From NCBI GenBank assembly GCA_029938085.1, contig JAPYOS010000006.1, forward strand, positions 124,001-188,000: a DNA stretch of 64,000 nucleotides. Reading direction: 5' to 3'. The translations under genes were made by a program, and so were the position numbers. Below, one piece after another: positions 8,744-16,473 of the stretch. A model generated the notes under the pieces. That model had not been told where the DNA came from, made no database searches, and was given only the letters and a program-made list of their open reading frames with translations. This DNA is from Oceanospirillaceae bacterium. GTDB taxonomy: Bacteria > Pseudomonadota > Gammaproteobacteria > Pseudomonadales > Balneatricaceae. Positions within the stretch are counted from its first letter, which is position 1, and each line of letters opens with the position of its first letter.

Positions 8744-9054
8744 GCGTGGCGCTACGTTGAGCAAATAGCAGGCATAAAAAAAGCAGCTCTTACGAGCTGC
8801 TTTCTGAGGCCGGGTTATTTTTATTATTAGGCCAAAGGGCGTCTTTTTTTCTTATTGCGCTTATTATTTTTATTGGCGCTGAGGGCATACTACCAACATT
8901 TTCCTCAGTGTCTAATACTTAAAAGTTATAGATTGCTACTAAAAAGGAATATCTAGGCGGGTTGGTGATTTGTGACTGCATAGCCCGCGTCTTGTGACGT
9001 TTTATATAGAGGCATAAAATAGCCTTTTTAAACACCTCTATTGAGTGAGTCCCC
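8744..9054. other. Intergenic region, no protein gene seen
   Basis: These 311 AT-rich bases contain the bidirectional-looking hairpin at 8774-8803 and, near 9007-9041, an ATAGAGG/CCTCTAT inverted repeat just before the PHA-system gene. On the minus strand a 31-codon open frame and a basic reading frame without a start run toward the hairpin, but neither is a convincing gene. A leftward small RNA ending at the hairpin is possible. Confidence 0.4.
8774..8803. terminator. Intrinsic terminator, strongest on the minus strand
   Basis: An 8-bp stem AGCAGCTC/GAGCTGCT with a TTAC loop (8782-8801). On the plus strand only TTT follows; on the minus strand seven T follow (8782 down to 8776). It may end the lipoprotein transcript, but its better orientation is leftward. 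Confidence 0.65.
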
Positions 9055-9330
9055 ATGGCGAGTATTAACGTTTCCTATCCCCATCAACGTACCCTGCAAG
9101 AAGCGCGAGAGGCGGCGCAAACCTTTGCCGGAAAATTACAGGCAAAACTGGGGGTAGAAAGCCGTTGGCAAGATAATACCTTATTGCTCGAGCGCACGGG
9201 CGTCAATGGCTCTATGAGCCTGTCTGAGGGTCTGGTGGAGGTGGATCTAACCTTGGGCATGATGCTGACCCCGATGAAGGGTCAGATTGAGGCTGAAATC
9301 AATAAGCAGCTAGCGCGCTACTTGGGGTAG
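9055..9330 (+). CDS. Polyhydroxyalkanoic acid system family protein
   Basis: A 91-aa protein resembling the PHA granule-region family (PF09650-like). It shows an N-terminal ISVSxPH-like start (INVSYPHQ), a TLQEAREAAQ helix, RTGVNGSM in the middle, and LGMMLTPMKGQIEAEINKQL at the end. The family is found next to hslVU and PHA genes in pseudomonads, but its biochemical role is not established. Here it sits beside hslU (convergent, 27 bases apart) without PHA synthase or phasin genes in the window. The ATG has only a weak ribosome binding site. Confidence 0.78.
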   Translation: MASINVSYPHQRTLQEAREAAQTFAGKLQAKLGVESRWQDNTLLLERTGVNGSMSLSEGLVEVDLTLGMMLTPMKGQIEAEINKQLARYLG

Positions 9331-9357
9331 ATTGCCCCATGAGCGCAGCTAAGCAAG

Positions 9358-10683
9358 CTATAGAATGTACCGGCTCAGGTCTTGGTTCTTAACTAGGTCC
9401 TTAAGGTTGTTGTCCACATAGGCCTGGTTGATAACGACCTTGGCGCCGTCAGCAAGATTAGCGGTAAAGGACAGGTCTTCAAGCAACCGCTCTAACAAGG
9501 TGTGCAAACGGCGTGCACCAATATTTTCGGTGCTTTCGTTGACTTCGTAGGCCAGTTCGGCCAAACGGGTTACGCCGTCTGGGCTAAACTCTAACTCCAC
9601 CCCTTCTACGCCCATTAATGCTTGATACTGCTGTGTTAGTGAGTAGTTGGGTTCGGTAAGAATACGCGCAAAGTCTTCTGGTCGTAGGGCCTTAAGCTCC
9701 ACTCGAATAGGTAAGCGGCCTTGTAACTCTGGAATCAAGTCGGATGGTTTAGCTACATGGAAGGCACCGGAGGTGATAAACAGAATGTGGTCGGTTTTCA
9801 CCATGCCGTATTTGGTGGTTACGGTACAGCCTTCGATGAGGGGCAATAAGTCACGTTGCACGCCTTCTCTAGACACATCACCGCTACCGCCTTCTTGTTT
9901 CTTGGCAATTTTGTCAATTTCGTCCAAGAACACAATGCCGTTTTGTTCCACTGCGTCTAAGGCTTGCTGCTTGAGGTCGTCTTCTTTGACCAGTCCAGCG
10001 GCTTCTTCATCTTGTAATTGTTTTAAAGCGTCGGCTATCTTTAGCTTGCGGGTTTGTTTTTTGTCTTTGCCCATATTGGCAAACAAGCCCTGTAGCTGGT
10101 TAGTCATATCTTCCATGCCAGGAGGCGCCATAATCTCCACACCCATCGGCGTGGCAGACACTTCAATTTCGATCTCTTTGTCGTTTAACTGGCCTTCTCG
10201 CAGCTTTTTACGGAACACCTGCCGGGTACTAGACTCTTTGCTGTCAGCTTGGTCGTCACCACCTCGAGCGGGTGGCAGCAATACATCCAAGATGCGCTCT
10301 TCGGCTCGGTCGGCAGCCGTGTTAGCAACCTTAGTCATGGCATCTTCGCGCAGCATTTTCATGGCGGTTTCCATGAGGTCGCGAATGATGGATTCCACAT
10401 CGCGGCCTACGTAGCCGACTTCAGTAAATTTAGTGGCTTCAATTTTAATGAAGGGCGCATGAGAGAGTTTGGCTAAACGTCGAGCAATTTCGGTTTTACC
10501 TACGCCGGTAGGTCCGATCATCATGATGTTTTTAGGTGTTATCTCGGCACGCATGTTGGGTTCGAGCTGCATACGACGCCAGCGGTTACGTAGGGCAATG
10601 GCCACCGCGCGTTTTGCGTCATGCTGGCCAATAATGTGGTTGTCGAGTTGGCTGACAATTTCAGCGGGAGTCAAATGAGACAT
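9358..10683 (-). CDS. hslU: ATP-dependent protease ATPase subunit HslU
   Basis: A 441-aa AAA+ (Clp/Hsp100) unfoldase with Walker A GPTGVGKT (57-64), pore motif GYVGRDVE just after residue 90, the inserted I domain rich in charged residues (about 110-240), Walker [11 protein letters not shown] and a C-terminal SRYIL tail that would dock into HslV. It unfolds substrates and feeds them to the HslV peptidase during heat shock. It starts nine bases after hslV with an AAGG ribosome binding site, so the two form one operon, apparently driven by a sigma-32-type promoter. Confidence 0.98.
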   Translation of the reverse strand: MSHLTPAEIVSQLDNHIIGQHDAKRAVAIALRNRWRRMQLEPNMRAEITPKNIMMIGPTGVGKTEIARRLAKLSHAPFIKIEATKFTEVGYVGRDVESIIRDLMETAMKMLREDAMTKVANTAADRAEERILDVLLPPARGGDDQADSKESSTRQVFRKKLREGQLNDKEIEIEVSATPMGVEIMAPPGMEDMTNQLQGLFANMGKDKKQTRKLKIADALKQLQDEEAAGLVKEDDLKQQALDAVEQNGIVFLDEIDKIAKKQEGGSGDVSREGVQRDLLPLIEGCTVTTKYGMVKTDHILFITSGAFHVAKPSDLIPELQGRLPIRVELKALRPEDFARILTEPNYSLTQQYQALMGVEGVELEFSPDGVTRLAELAYEVNESTENIGARRLHTLLERLLEDLSFTANLADGAKVVINQAYVDNNLKDLVKNQDLSRYIL

Positions 10684-10692
10684 GGTTCAGCC

Positions 10693-11235
10693 TTATGAGT
10701 TACTTTGAGCATCAAGCTCAATGGTTTCGATGGTGGTTTGGTGGTTGGTGAAAACACAAATGTTGGCGGCTATGTCGAGGCTTTTTTCCACAATTTCTTG
10801 TGCCGACAACTCGGTGTTGTCCAGCAAGGCAGAAGCGGCGGCCTGTGCATAGTTGCCACCCGAACCAATGGCAATGAGGCCGTGTTCTGGTTCTATGACA
10901 TCGCCGGTGCCGCTGATGATGAGGGAAGCTTCTTCGTTGGCGACCACTAACATGGCTTCTAATTTGCGCAGCGCGCGGTCACTACGCCACTCTTTGGCAA
11001 GCTCTACGGCGGAGCGAACGAGTTGGCCATGGTGCTTTTCTAGCTGGCTTTCAAAACGTTCGAATAAAGTGAACGCGTCGGCAGTGCCACCGGCAAATCC
11101 GGCGATTACCTTGTCGTGATAGAGGCGGCGCACCTTACGGGCGTTGCCTTTCATTACCGTGTTGCCGAGGGATACTTGGCCGTCACCGCCCAAAACAACT
11201 TGGTTGCCGCGGCGTACAGATACAATAGTGGTCAT
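10693..11235 (-). CDS. hslV: ATP-dependent protease peptidase subunit HslV
   Basis: A 180-aa proteasome-beta-like threonine peptidase. After removal of Met1 the N-terminal Thr ([10 protein letters not shown]) becomes the nucleophile; GGDGQVSLG and [10 protein letters not shown] are further family signatures. It forms a double hexamer capped by HslU. It is the first gene of hslVU, and the 94 bases before it hold a heat-shock-type promoter. Length is typical for gammaproteobacterial HslV. Confidence 0.98.
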   Translation of the reverse strand: MTTIVSVRRGNQVVLGGDGQVSLGNTVMKGNARKVRRLYHDKVIAGFAGGTADAFTLFERFESQLEKHHGQLVRSAVELAKEWRSDRALRKLEAMLVVANEEASLIISGTGDVIEPEHGLIAIGSGGNYAQAAASALLDNTELSAQEIVEKSLDIAANICVFTNHQTTIETIELDAQSNS

Positions 11236-11295
11236 GTTTTAGTCCTAACGTGAATGGCCTAGCTTGGATGAGTTACACAAGCCTGATTGTTTGTG

Positions 11296-11322
11296 GATGG
11301 GGTCAGATGGCCAAAATTCAAC
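11296..11322 (-). promoter_or_regulatory. Sigma-32-like heat-shock promoter of hslVU
   Basis: On the minus strand GTTGAAT (11322-11316) and CCCCATC (11302-11296) are separated by 13 bases, close to the sigma-32 consensus CTTGAAA-N11-16-CCCCATNT. It lies about 60 bases upstream of the hslV ATG. The -35 element is not perfect (five of seven). Confidence 0.6.
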
Positions 11323-11342
11323 CAGTAACTTAGTTACTGGTT
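11320..11342 (-). repeat. Stop-codon hairpin at the end of the SPOR gene
   Basis: The arms AACCAGTAAC and GTTACTGGTT form a perfect 10-bp stem. On the coding strand the three-base loop is exactly the TAA stop codon of the SPOR gene. The distal arm overlaps the -35 of the putative sigma-32 promoter. No U-tract follows directly. Confidence 0.75.
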
Positions 11343-11905
11343 TTGTTGATACGAATGGATTCGATGCCTTGTTGAGCTAAAATGTCTTCGGCTTTGTTAA
11401 GGGTGGAGCGATTGCTAAACGGGCCAATACGTACGCGATACCAGACCGAACCGCTGTTGGACGTGGTTTTTTCTGCTACTACATTAGGCATGTTGAGCAA
11501 AATTAGCCGGGCTCTTAGACGATCCGCATCGGCCAAGCGCCGAAATGACCCGGCTTGTAGCAAGGTGTTGGTCTTTTTATTGGGATCCTTGGGCGTAGAT
11601 AGGTAGGCCTCAACTTTGCCTGGTGTTACTTGGCTGTCTGGCAGCAAGGTATAAAAATCGAAACTGTCGGTCTTTTCGGCAGTCGCTTGAGGCTTCTTTA
11701 TAGGCTTGCTGGCGGTGTTTTTAGAGGCAGTTTTTTCTGCCACTACCTTGCTGGCTTTGGTGTCATCAGGTTGTTGAGATAACATCAATAAACCGCCTAC
11801 AAAGGCAATACTCACCAGCAGCGTAAACAACATCACAAAACGAGACACAGCAGGTTTATGCTGTTTCTTTTTGGCTTTACGTTTAGCGTAGTCGTGGGGT
11901 GCCAC
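11330..11905 (-). CDS. FtsN-like SPOR-domain membrane protein
   Basis: A 191-aa bitopic protein: a basic cytoplasmic tail with a DYAKRK motif (5-10) as in FtsN, one membrane segment (about 22-43), a Lys/Ala/Ser-rich periplasmic linker carrying DFYTLLP (83-89), and a C-terminal SPOR domain (about 110-190) that would bind denuded septal peptidoglycan. This layout fits FtsN or a related division protein that activates septal synthesis. The start is GTG, two bases after argS, so it is co-transcribed with argS. Whether it is the true FtsN cannot be settled from this sequence alone. Confidence 0.82.
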   Translation of the reverse strand: MAPHDYAKRKAKKKQHKPAVSRFVMLFTLLVSIAFVGGLLMLSQQPDDTKASKVVAEKTASKNTASKPIKKPQATAEKTDSFDFYTLLPDSQVTPGKVEAYLSTPKDPNKKTNTLLQAGSFRRLADADRLRARLILLNMPNVVAEKTTSNSGSVWYRVRIGPFSNRSTLNKAEDILAQQGIESIRINKTSN

Positions 11906-11907
11906 GC

Positions 11908-13665
11908 TTACATTTGCTCCGGTGCATCAACACCTAACAATTGCAAACCGTTGGCCATCACCTGACGGGCCGCCATACATAGGCACATACGGGCGTTACG
12001 CAGTTCGGCGTCATCAATCACCATGCGATGGGCGTTGTAGTAGCTGTGGAAGTTACTGGCAAGGTCTTTAAGGTAATGCGCCACTTGATGGGGCTCATGG
12101 TGGGTGGCCGCATTGGCGATCACCTCTGGGTACAATTGAATCTGCTGCATCAAATCGATTTCGGCAGTTTCTGTGAGCTTGTCCAGCTGACCTAGGCCTT
12201 GGTTTTGGTCCCATGCCATGTCTTTTTCGGCCAATTTGCGGATCAACGTGCAGATGCGCGCATGGGCGTATTGGATGTAATAAACTGGGTTGTCTTTACT
12301 TTCCGACTTGGCTAACTCTAGGTCAAAGTCCATGTGTTGCTCGGCTTTGCGGGTGACGTAAAAGAAACGTGAGGCATCTTTGCCTACTTCTTTGCGTAAT
12401 TCACGCAAGGTGACAAAAGAGCCACTACGGGTGGACATTTGTACGCGCTCTTGGCCCCGATACAAAATGGCAAACTGTACCAGTTTGACGACTAAACGTG
12501 CTGGATCGATACCGAGGGCTTGTAGTGCGGCTTTCACCCGTGTGATGTAACCATGGTGGTCTGCACCCCATACGTTAATCACTGTGTCGAATCCACGCTC
12601 GAATTTGTTTAAGTGATAGGCAATGTCGGAGGCAAAGTAGGTGGTTTGGCCGTTGTCACGTTTGACCACCCGGTCTTTGTCATCACCAAAGTCGGTGGAG
12701 CGGAACCACAATGCGCCACCGTCTTCATAGACGTTGCCTTGCTCTTGTAGCTTGGCTATGGCGCGCTCGACTTGCTCACCTTGGTCTAGGCTGCGCTCGG
12801 AGAACCAGTCTTCAAAGTCGACACCAAAACCGTGTAGGTCATGCTTGATGTCGTCACGAATTGAGTCAAGACCGGCATCAAATACCAAACGATAGTCATC
12901 TGCACCGAGTAGGTTTTGGGCACGCTCGATGAGGTCGTCAATATGCTTTTCTTTGTCACCTTCTGGGGCATCGGCATGCAGGTCAACCATCACTGCTGCA
13001 GCGCTATGTTTTAAACGCTCACCCGCTTGGTTGTGTAGCTGCTTGGCAATGTCATTAACGTAATCACCTTGATAGCCATTGCTTGGAAATACAATGGCTT
13101 CGCCCGCTTGCTGGAGATAACGCAGCCATACACTGGCCGCCAAAATGTTCATCTGCCGACCGGCGTCATTGACGTAGTATTCGCGGTGTACATCATAACC
13201 GGCAGCGGCTAATAGATTAGACACGCTGGCGCCGTATGCTGCACCACGACCGTGGCCTACGTGGAGCGGACCTGTAGGGTTGGCGGAGACAAATTCAACT
13301 TGAACTTTGTGGCCTTGGCCGGCGTTATTACGGCCATAAGCGTCGGCTGCAGCGAGTACTTTGCCAACCACGGCTTGGGTGGCGTCTTGGCTAATAAAGA
13401 AGTTAATAAAACCTGGGCCTGCAATTTCGGTTTTAACCACCGACGGTGATGCTGGTAGATGGCTACAAATTAACTCAGCAATATCGCGCGGTTTACGGCG
13501 TACGGCCTTGGCCAAGGTTAAGGCTACATTGCTGGCTAGGTCGCCATGGGTTTTGTCGCGGGTGTTGTCGATGTTGATGTTAGCGACAAGGTTAGCGTCA
13601 AAATCGCCGCTGGTTTTAAGGGCGTCGATGGCTTGTTGAATCAGGTCGGCAATGTGTTGCTTCAT
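11908..13665 (-). CDS. argS: Arginyl-tRNA synthetase
   Basis: A 585-aa class I synthetase charging tRNA-Arg. It has the N-terminal tRNA D-loop-binding domain, the HIGH signature as HVGHG (135-139), the MSTRSGSFVTL region that replaces KMSKS in this family, and the C-terminal anticodon-binding helical domain. I chose ATG at 13665, giving MKQHIADLIQQAID, because it matches the usual N-terminus; an in-frame GTG at 13704 would add 13 residues with no ribosome binding site. It is followed closely by the SPOR gene. Confidence 0.95.
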   Translation of the reverse strand: MKQHIADLIQQAIDALKTSGDFDANLVANINIDNTRDKTHGDLASNVALTLAKAVRRKPRDIAELICSHLPASPSVVKTEIAGPGFINFFISQDATQAVVGKVLAAADAYGRNNAGQGHKVQVEFVSANPTGPLHVGHGRGAAYGASVSNLLAAAGYDVHREYYVNDAGRQMNILAASVWLRYLQQAGEAIVFPSNGYQGDYVNDIAKQLHNQAGERLKHSAAAVMVDLHADAPEGDKEKHIDDLIERAQNLLGADDYRLVFDAGLDSIRDDIKHDLHGFGVDFEDWFSERSLDQGEQVERAIAKLQEQGNVYEDGGALWFRSTDFGDDKDRVVKRDNGQTTYFASDIAYHLNKFERGFDTVINVWGADHHGYITRVKAALQALGIDPARLVVKLVQFAILYRGQERVQMSTRSGSFVTLRELRKEVGKDASRFFYVTRKAEQHMDFDLELAKSESKDNPVYYIQYAHARICTLIRKLAEKDMAWDQNQGLGQLDKLTETAEIDLMQQIQLYPEVIANAATHHEPHQVAHYLKDLASNFHSYYNAHRMVIDDAELRNARMCLCMAARQVMANGLQLLGVDAPEQM

Positions 13666-13742
13666 GGCGGTGTACGGGCTTCTAAATAGGTTAAATAAGG
13701 CCACAAAATGGGCTTTGGGTGTTGTGCGTGGGTAAGGGGTGA

Positions 13743-15938
13743 TTATCCCAGTTCTTGCGGGTCTATGTCTAGACTCCAGCGGATTTTACGTGCACCGGGA
13801 TGCTGATCCAGTCGTGCACATAATTGCTGTAATAGTTGCTGTAACTGTTTGCGATTTGGGTGCTGTAATTGTAATTGGGCGCGGTAAAAGTGCGCTCGAC
13901 GTGCCATAAATGCCGGCATAGGCCCAAACATAAGTAAAGAGCGTGTGAGGTCGGCCAATATTGGATCTTGCACCTGCTGAGCCAGCCAATGCAACAAGGT
14001 GAAAGCATGGTTAGCATCTTTGGCTTGGGCGTGAAATAGCGCCATGTGACCTAGGGGCGGTAAGCCACTTTGTTGGCGGCTGGCCAGCTCTTGTTGGGCA
14101 AAGGCGTTGTAACCCTTGCCTACCAACAGATCAATGGTGGGGTGGTCGGCTTGATAGGTTTGAATAACGGCGGTACCAGGGATATTCTCACGCCCCGCTC
14201 GACCTGCGGTTTGTACCAGCAATTGTGCTAGTTTTTCTGGGCCACGAAAGTCGCTACTAAAGAGGCTGGCGTCGGCATCCAAAATGGCCGCCAGAGTGAC
14301 TTTTGGAAAATGGTGACCTTTGGCTAACATTTGTGTGCCCAATAGCAGGCAGGGGCCACCGGCATGAATCTGCGCAAGCATGGTTTCTAAGCTGCCTTTG
14401 TTACGCGTGGTGTCACGGTCGATACGGTAGACCGGTGTATTTGGAAACAGACTTTGTAACTGTTCTTCGGTGCGTTCGGTGCCTTGGCCAAGGGGTTTGA
14501 GTTGATGACTATGACATTGAGGACAGTGTAAATAAACCGGCTGTTGGTGTTCGCAGTGGTGACAGTGTAAACGTGGGGGACGGCGATGTAAGGTCATGTT
14601 GGCATCGCAGGCAGGGCATTGGGCCGTTTGACCACACGACTGACATTGTAAGCTGGGCGCAAACCCACGACGGTTAAGCATGAGCAATACTTGATGGCCT
14701 AGTTCGAGTTGGATGCCCACCATGTCTTGTAGTTGTTGAGAAATGCCTGCTTGCTGTGGCTGGTTACGTAAATCAATCACTTCATAACGCTGGTTACTAG
14801 CGCCGCCGGCTCGTTGTGTTAATAACCATTGTTGAAACCGGCCCCGACTGACGTTGGCAAGGCTTTCCAAAGATGGCGTCGCAGAACCAAGAACGATAGG
14901 AATACGGGCATCAGCTGCGCGTTTAATGGCCAAGTCGCGGCCGTGGTAACGAAACCCTTCTTGCTGCTTATAGGCTTGGTCGTGTTCTTCATCAATGATG
15001 ATTAAACCCAACTTGGGGATCGGCGTAAACAGCGCTGATCGAGTGCCAATAATAATGTCGGCTTGGCCCAAGTTGGCTTGTTGCCAGGCATTTAAACGCT
15101 GATGCTCAGTAAGCCCAGAATGTAAGGCTAAAACGCGGTTGTTAAAACGCGCGTCAAGGCGTTGCAACAGCTGCGGTGTCAGGCCGATTTCTGGCACTAA
15201 CAACAAAATACGTTGGCCGTTAGCCAACATCTCTGCCATGGCTTGCAGGTAAACTTCGGTTTTACCACTACCCGTGACACCGTTGATTAAGTGGCAGCTA
15301 AAGGCGTGGTGCGCGTTAGCTAGATGAGACACCACTGCGGCCTGTTCTGCATTAAGCTCGAGGGGTTGTTGTGACAGCTGCAAACTCACTGCTTGTGGAT
15401 GCGGCTGGCTGGTGCTGAGCCATTGCTTTTCGATAAACGGTTTGAGCTGGCTGGGTTTGATGTTTTGTTTTTGCAGCTGGTCCAAATTGAAGGCCGGTGC
15501 CAAGCTTTGCAATTGCTGCCAAAGGGCCTTTTGTTTATGGGCGCGGCCAAAGTCCGGTTCAAGGTCGGCTAATTTCCAGTTAAGTTGAATCAACTGGTTA
15601 GCTTTGTCCTGACGTAGTTTGGCAGGTAATAAATGCATGAGGGCATCACCCACGGGGTATTGGTAATACTCGGCAGCCCAAAGGCCAAGTTGCCACAGTG
15701 CAGGTGGCAATAAGGCCGTGGTATCTAGGTAGCCTATAATGGGTTTTATTTTGTTGGCATCAAAGGTCGTGGTATCACTCATGCCAACAATTAAACCCAC
15801 TCGTTCGCTGCGCCCAAAAGCCACACGTACACGCAAACCTATGGCAGGTGCAGGCACTGAGTCACTTGCTTCCAGCGGCAAGTAAGTAAACTCTTGGCGC
15901 AGGCCAGTAGCGAGGACTATGTGGAGGTATTTGGGCAC
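13743..15938 (-). CDS. priA: Primosomal replication restart helicase PriA
   Basis: A 731-aa superfamily 2 helicase that recognises stalled forks and loads the replisome. The N-terminal 3'-DNA-binding domain is followed by Walker A GVTGSGKTE (about 220-230), the DEEH box, and a zinc-binding module with four CxxC pairs (CQSC, CPAC, CHHC, CPQC) inserted in the second helicase lobe, then the QMLAKGHHFP and AGRAGR helicase motifs. The start is GTG with no obvious ribosome binding site. It stands divergent from rpmE and upstream of argS; the length is normal. Confidence 0.96.
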   Translation of the reverse strand: MPKYLHIVLATGLRQEFTYLPLEASDSVPAPAIGLRVRVAFGRSERVGLIVGMSDTTTFDANKIKPIIGYLDTTALLPPALWQLGLWAAEYYQYPVGDALMHLLPAKLRQDKANQLIQLNWKLADLEPDFGRAHKQKALWQQLQSLAPAFNLDQLQKQNIKPSQLKPFIEKQWLSTSQPHPQAVSLQLSQQPLELNAEQAAVVSHLANAHHAFSCHLINGVTGSGKTEVYLQAMAEMLANGQRILLLVPEIGLTPQLLQRLDARFNNRVLALHSGLTEHQRLNAWQQANLGQADIIIGTRSALFTPIPKLGLIIIDEEHDQAYKQQEGFRYHGRDLAIKRAADARIPIVLGSATPSLESLANVSRGRFQQWLLTQRAGGASNQRYEVIDLRNQPQQAGISQQLQDMVGIQLELGHQVLLMLNRRGFAPSLQCQSCGQTAQCPACDANMTLHRRPPRLHCHHCEHQQPVYLHCPQCHSHQLKPLGQGTERTEEQLQSLFPNTPVYRIDRDTTRNKGSLETMLAQIHAGGPCLLLGTQMLAKGHHFPKVTLAAILDADASLFSSDFRGPEKLAQLLVQTAGRAGRENIPGTAVIQTYQADHPTIDLLVGKGYNAFAQQELASRQQSGLPPLGHMALFHAQAKDANHAFTLLHWLAQQVQDPILADLTRSLLMFGPMPAFMARRAHFYRAQLQLQHPNRKQLQQLLQQLCARLDQHPGARKIRWSLDIDPQELG

Positions 15939-16064
15939 GGTGAGTAGAGTACACTTTAAGGCTAGGTAAGGCGCTTATGCTACACCAAAGTAGGCGTTTA
16001 AGGTTTGTTTTGGCGATTTAATGCCAGGATTAGCTGCTTTACACCCGTGCTGTTAGGAAAAGGC

Positions 16065-16092
16065 TTGCTTATCTAACCCTGTCTGGTAAAAT
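16065..16092 (+). promoter_or_regulatory. Sigma-70 promoter of rpmE
   Basis: TTGCTT (16065-16070) and TAAAAT (16087-16092) are 16 bases apart. The predicted start near 16099 would give a leader of about 100 bases. Confidence 0.6.
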
Positions 16093-16098
16093 TCCGCC

Positions 16099-16198
16099 TC
16101 TATTTTTATGGCTTGCCGGTTGTCGGCCTGCCTATTTGACCGATGCGGTGCTTGGCAATAGATCAAGTGGCGGCGTCATAACCCTGAGGTTATTCCCC
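16099..16198 (+). promoter_or_regulatory. Candidate bL31 mRNA leader with SD-sequestering hairpin
   Basis: The region between the predicted transcript start and the rpmE ATG ends in a perfect hairpin, ATAACC (16178-16183), loop CTGA, GGTTAT (16188-16193). The loop and distal arm contain the GAGG ribosome binding site, so folding would block initiation. bL31 is known to regulate its own mRNA in gammaproteobacteria, which supports a regulatory leader; the exact fold has not been modelled. Confidence 0.6.
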
Positions 16199-16411
16199 AT
16201 GCAAAAAGACATTCATCCTAAATATGAAGCCGTCAAAGCCACGTGTTCTTGTGGTAATGTTGTAGAAACGCGTTCTACTATGTGTAAAGACATGCACATC
16301 GACGTATGTTCAGCTTGTCACCCGTTCTACACTGGTAAGCAGAAGAACATCGATGTTGGTGGCCGTATTGACCGTTTCAACAAGCGTTTTGGTGCTCGTA
16401 CTACCAAGTAA
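16199..16411 (+). CDS. rpmE: 50S ribosomal protein bL31, zinc-binding form
   Basis: A 70-aa bL31 beginning [20 protein letters not shown]. It is the zinc (C+) form, with C16, C18, C37 and C40 in place, plus an extra Cys at 29. bL31 bridges the large and small ribosomal subunits. I chose ATG 16199, with GAGG eleven bases upstream; the longer open frame from 16136 starts at TTG and adds residues foreign to the family. A strong terminator follows. The presence of the zinc form implies that zinc limitation might call for a paralogue elsewhere. Confidence 0.97.
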   Translation: MQKDIHPKYEAVKATCSCGNVVETRSTMCKDMHIDVCSACHPFYTGKQKNIDVGGRIDRFNKRFGARTTK

Positions 16412-16433
16412 TTGGTGCTGCGCAAACCGAACG

Positions 16434-16463
16434 TTAAAAAAACCCGCTAAGCGGGTTTTTTTA
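16434..16463. terminator. Bidirectional terminator between rpmE and the SulP gene
   Basis: The stem ACCCGC/GCGGGT with loop TAA is flanked by seven A on the left and seven T on the right, so it can stop transcripts from both converging genes. Confidence 0.88.
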
Positions 16464-16473
16464 TGCCTGCAGA

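Noticed and set aside
8806-8900. A minus-strand basic reading frame (KRNKKKRRPLA) suggesting a phasin or histone-like tail
   Set aside because: It has no start codon, is stopped immediately upstream and is too short to be a gene.
9647-10414. A 255-codon open frame antisense to hslU
   Set aside because: It lies wholly within hslU, has low-complexity Ser-rich sequence and no family resemblance; it is a codon-bias shadow.
13666-13704. A GTG start giving argS an extra N-terminus VALFNLF, similar to the start of FtsY (MALFNLF)
   Set aside because: No ribosome binding site precedes the GTG, ArgS proteins normally begin at the chosen Met, and the similarity is short enough to be chance.
16136-16198. 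A 21-codon N-terminal extension of rpmE
   Set aside because: It starts at TTG, does not resemble bL31, and covers the leader hairpin; the ATG at 16199 has a proper ribosome binding site.
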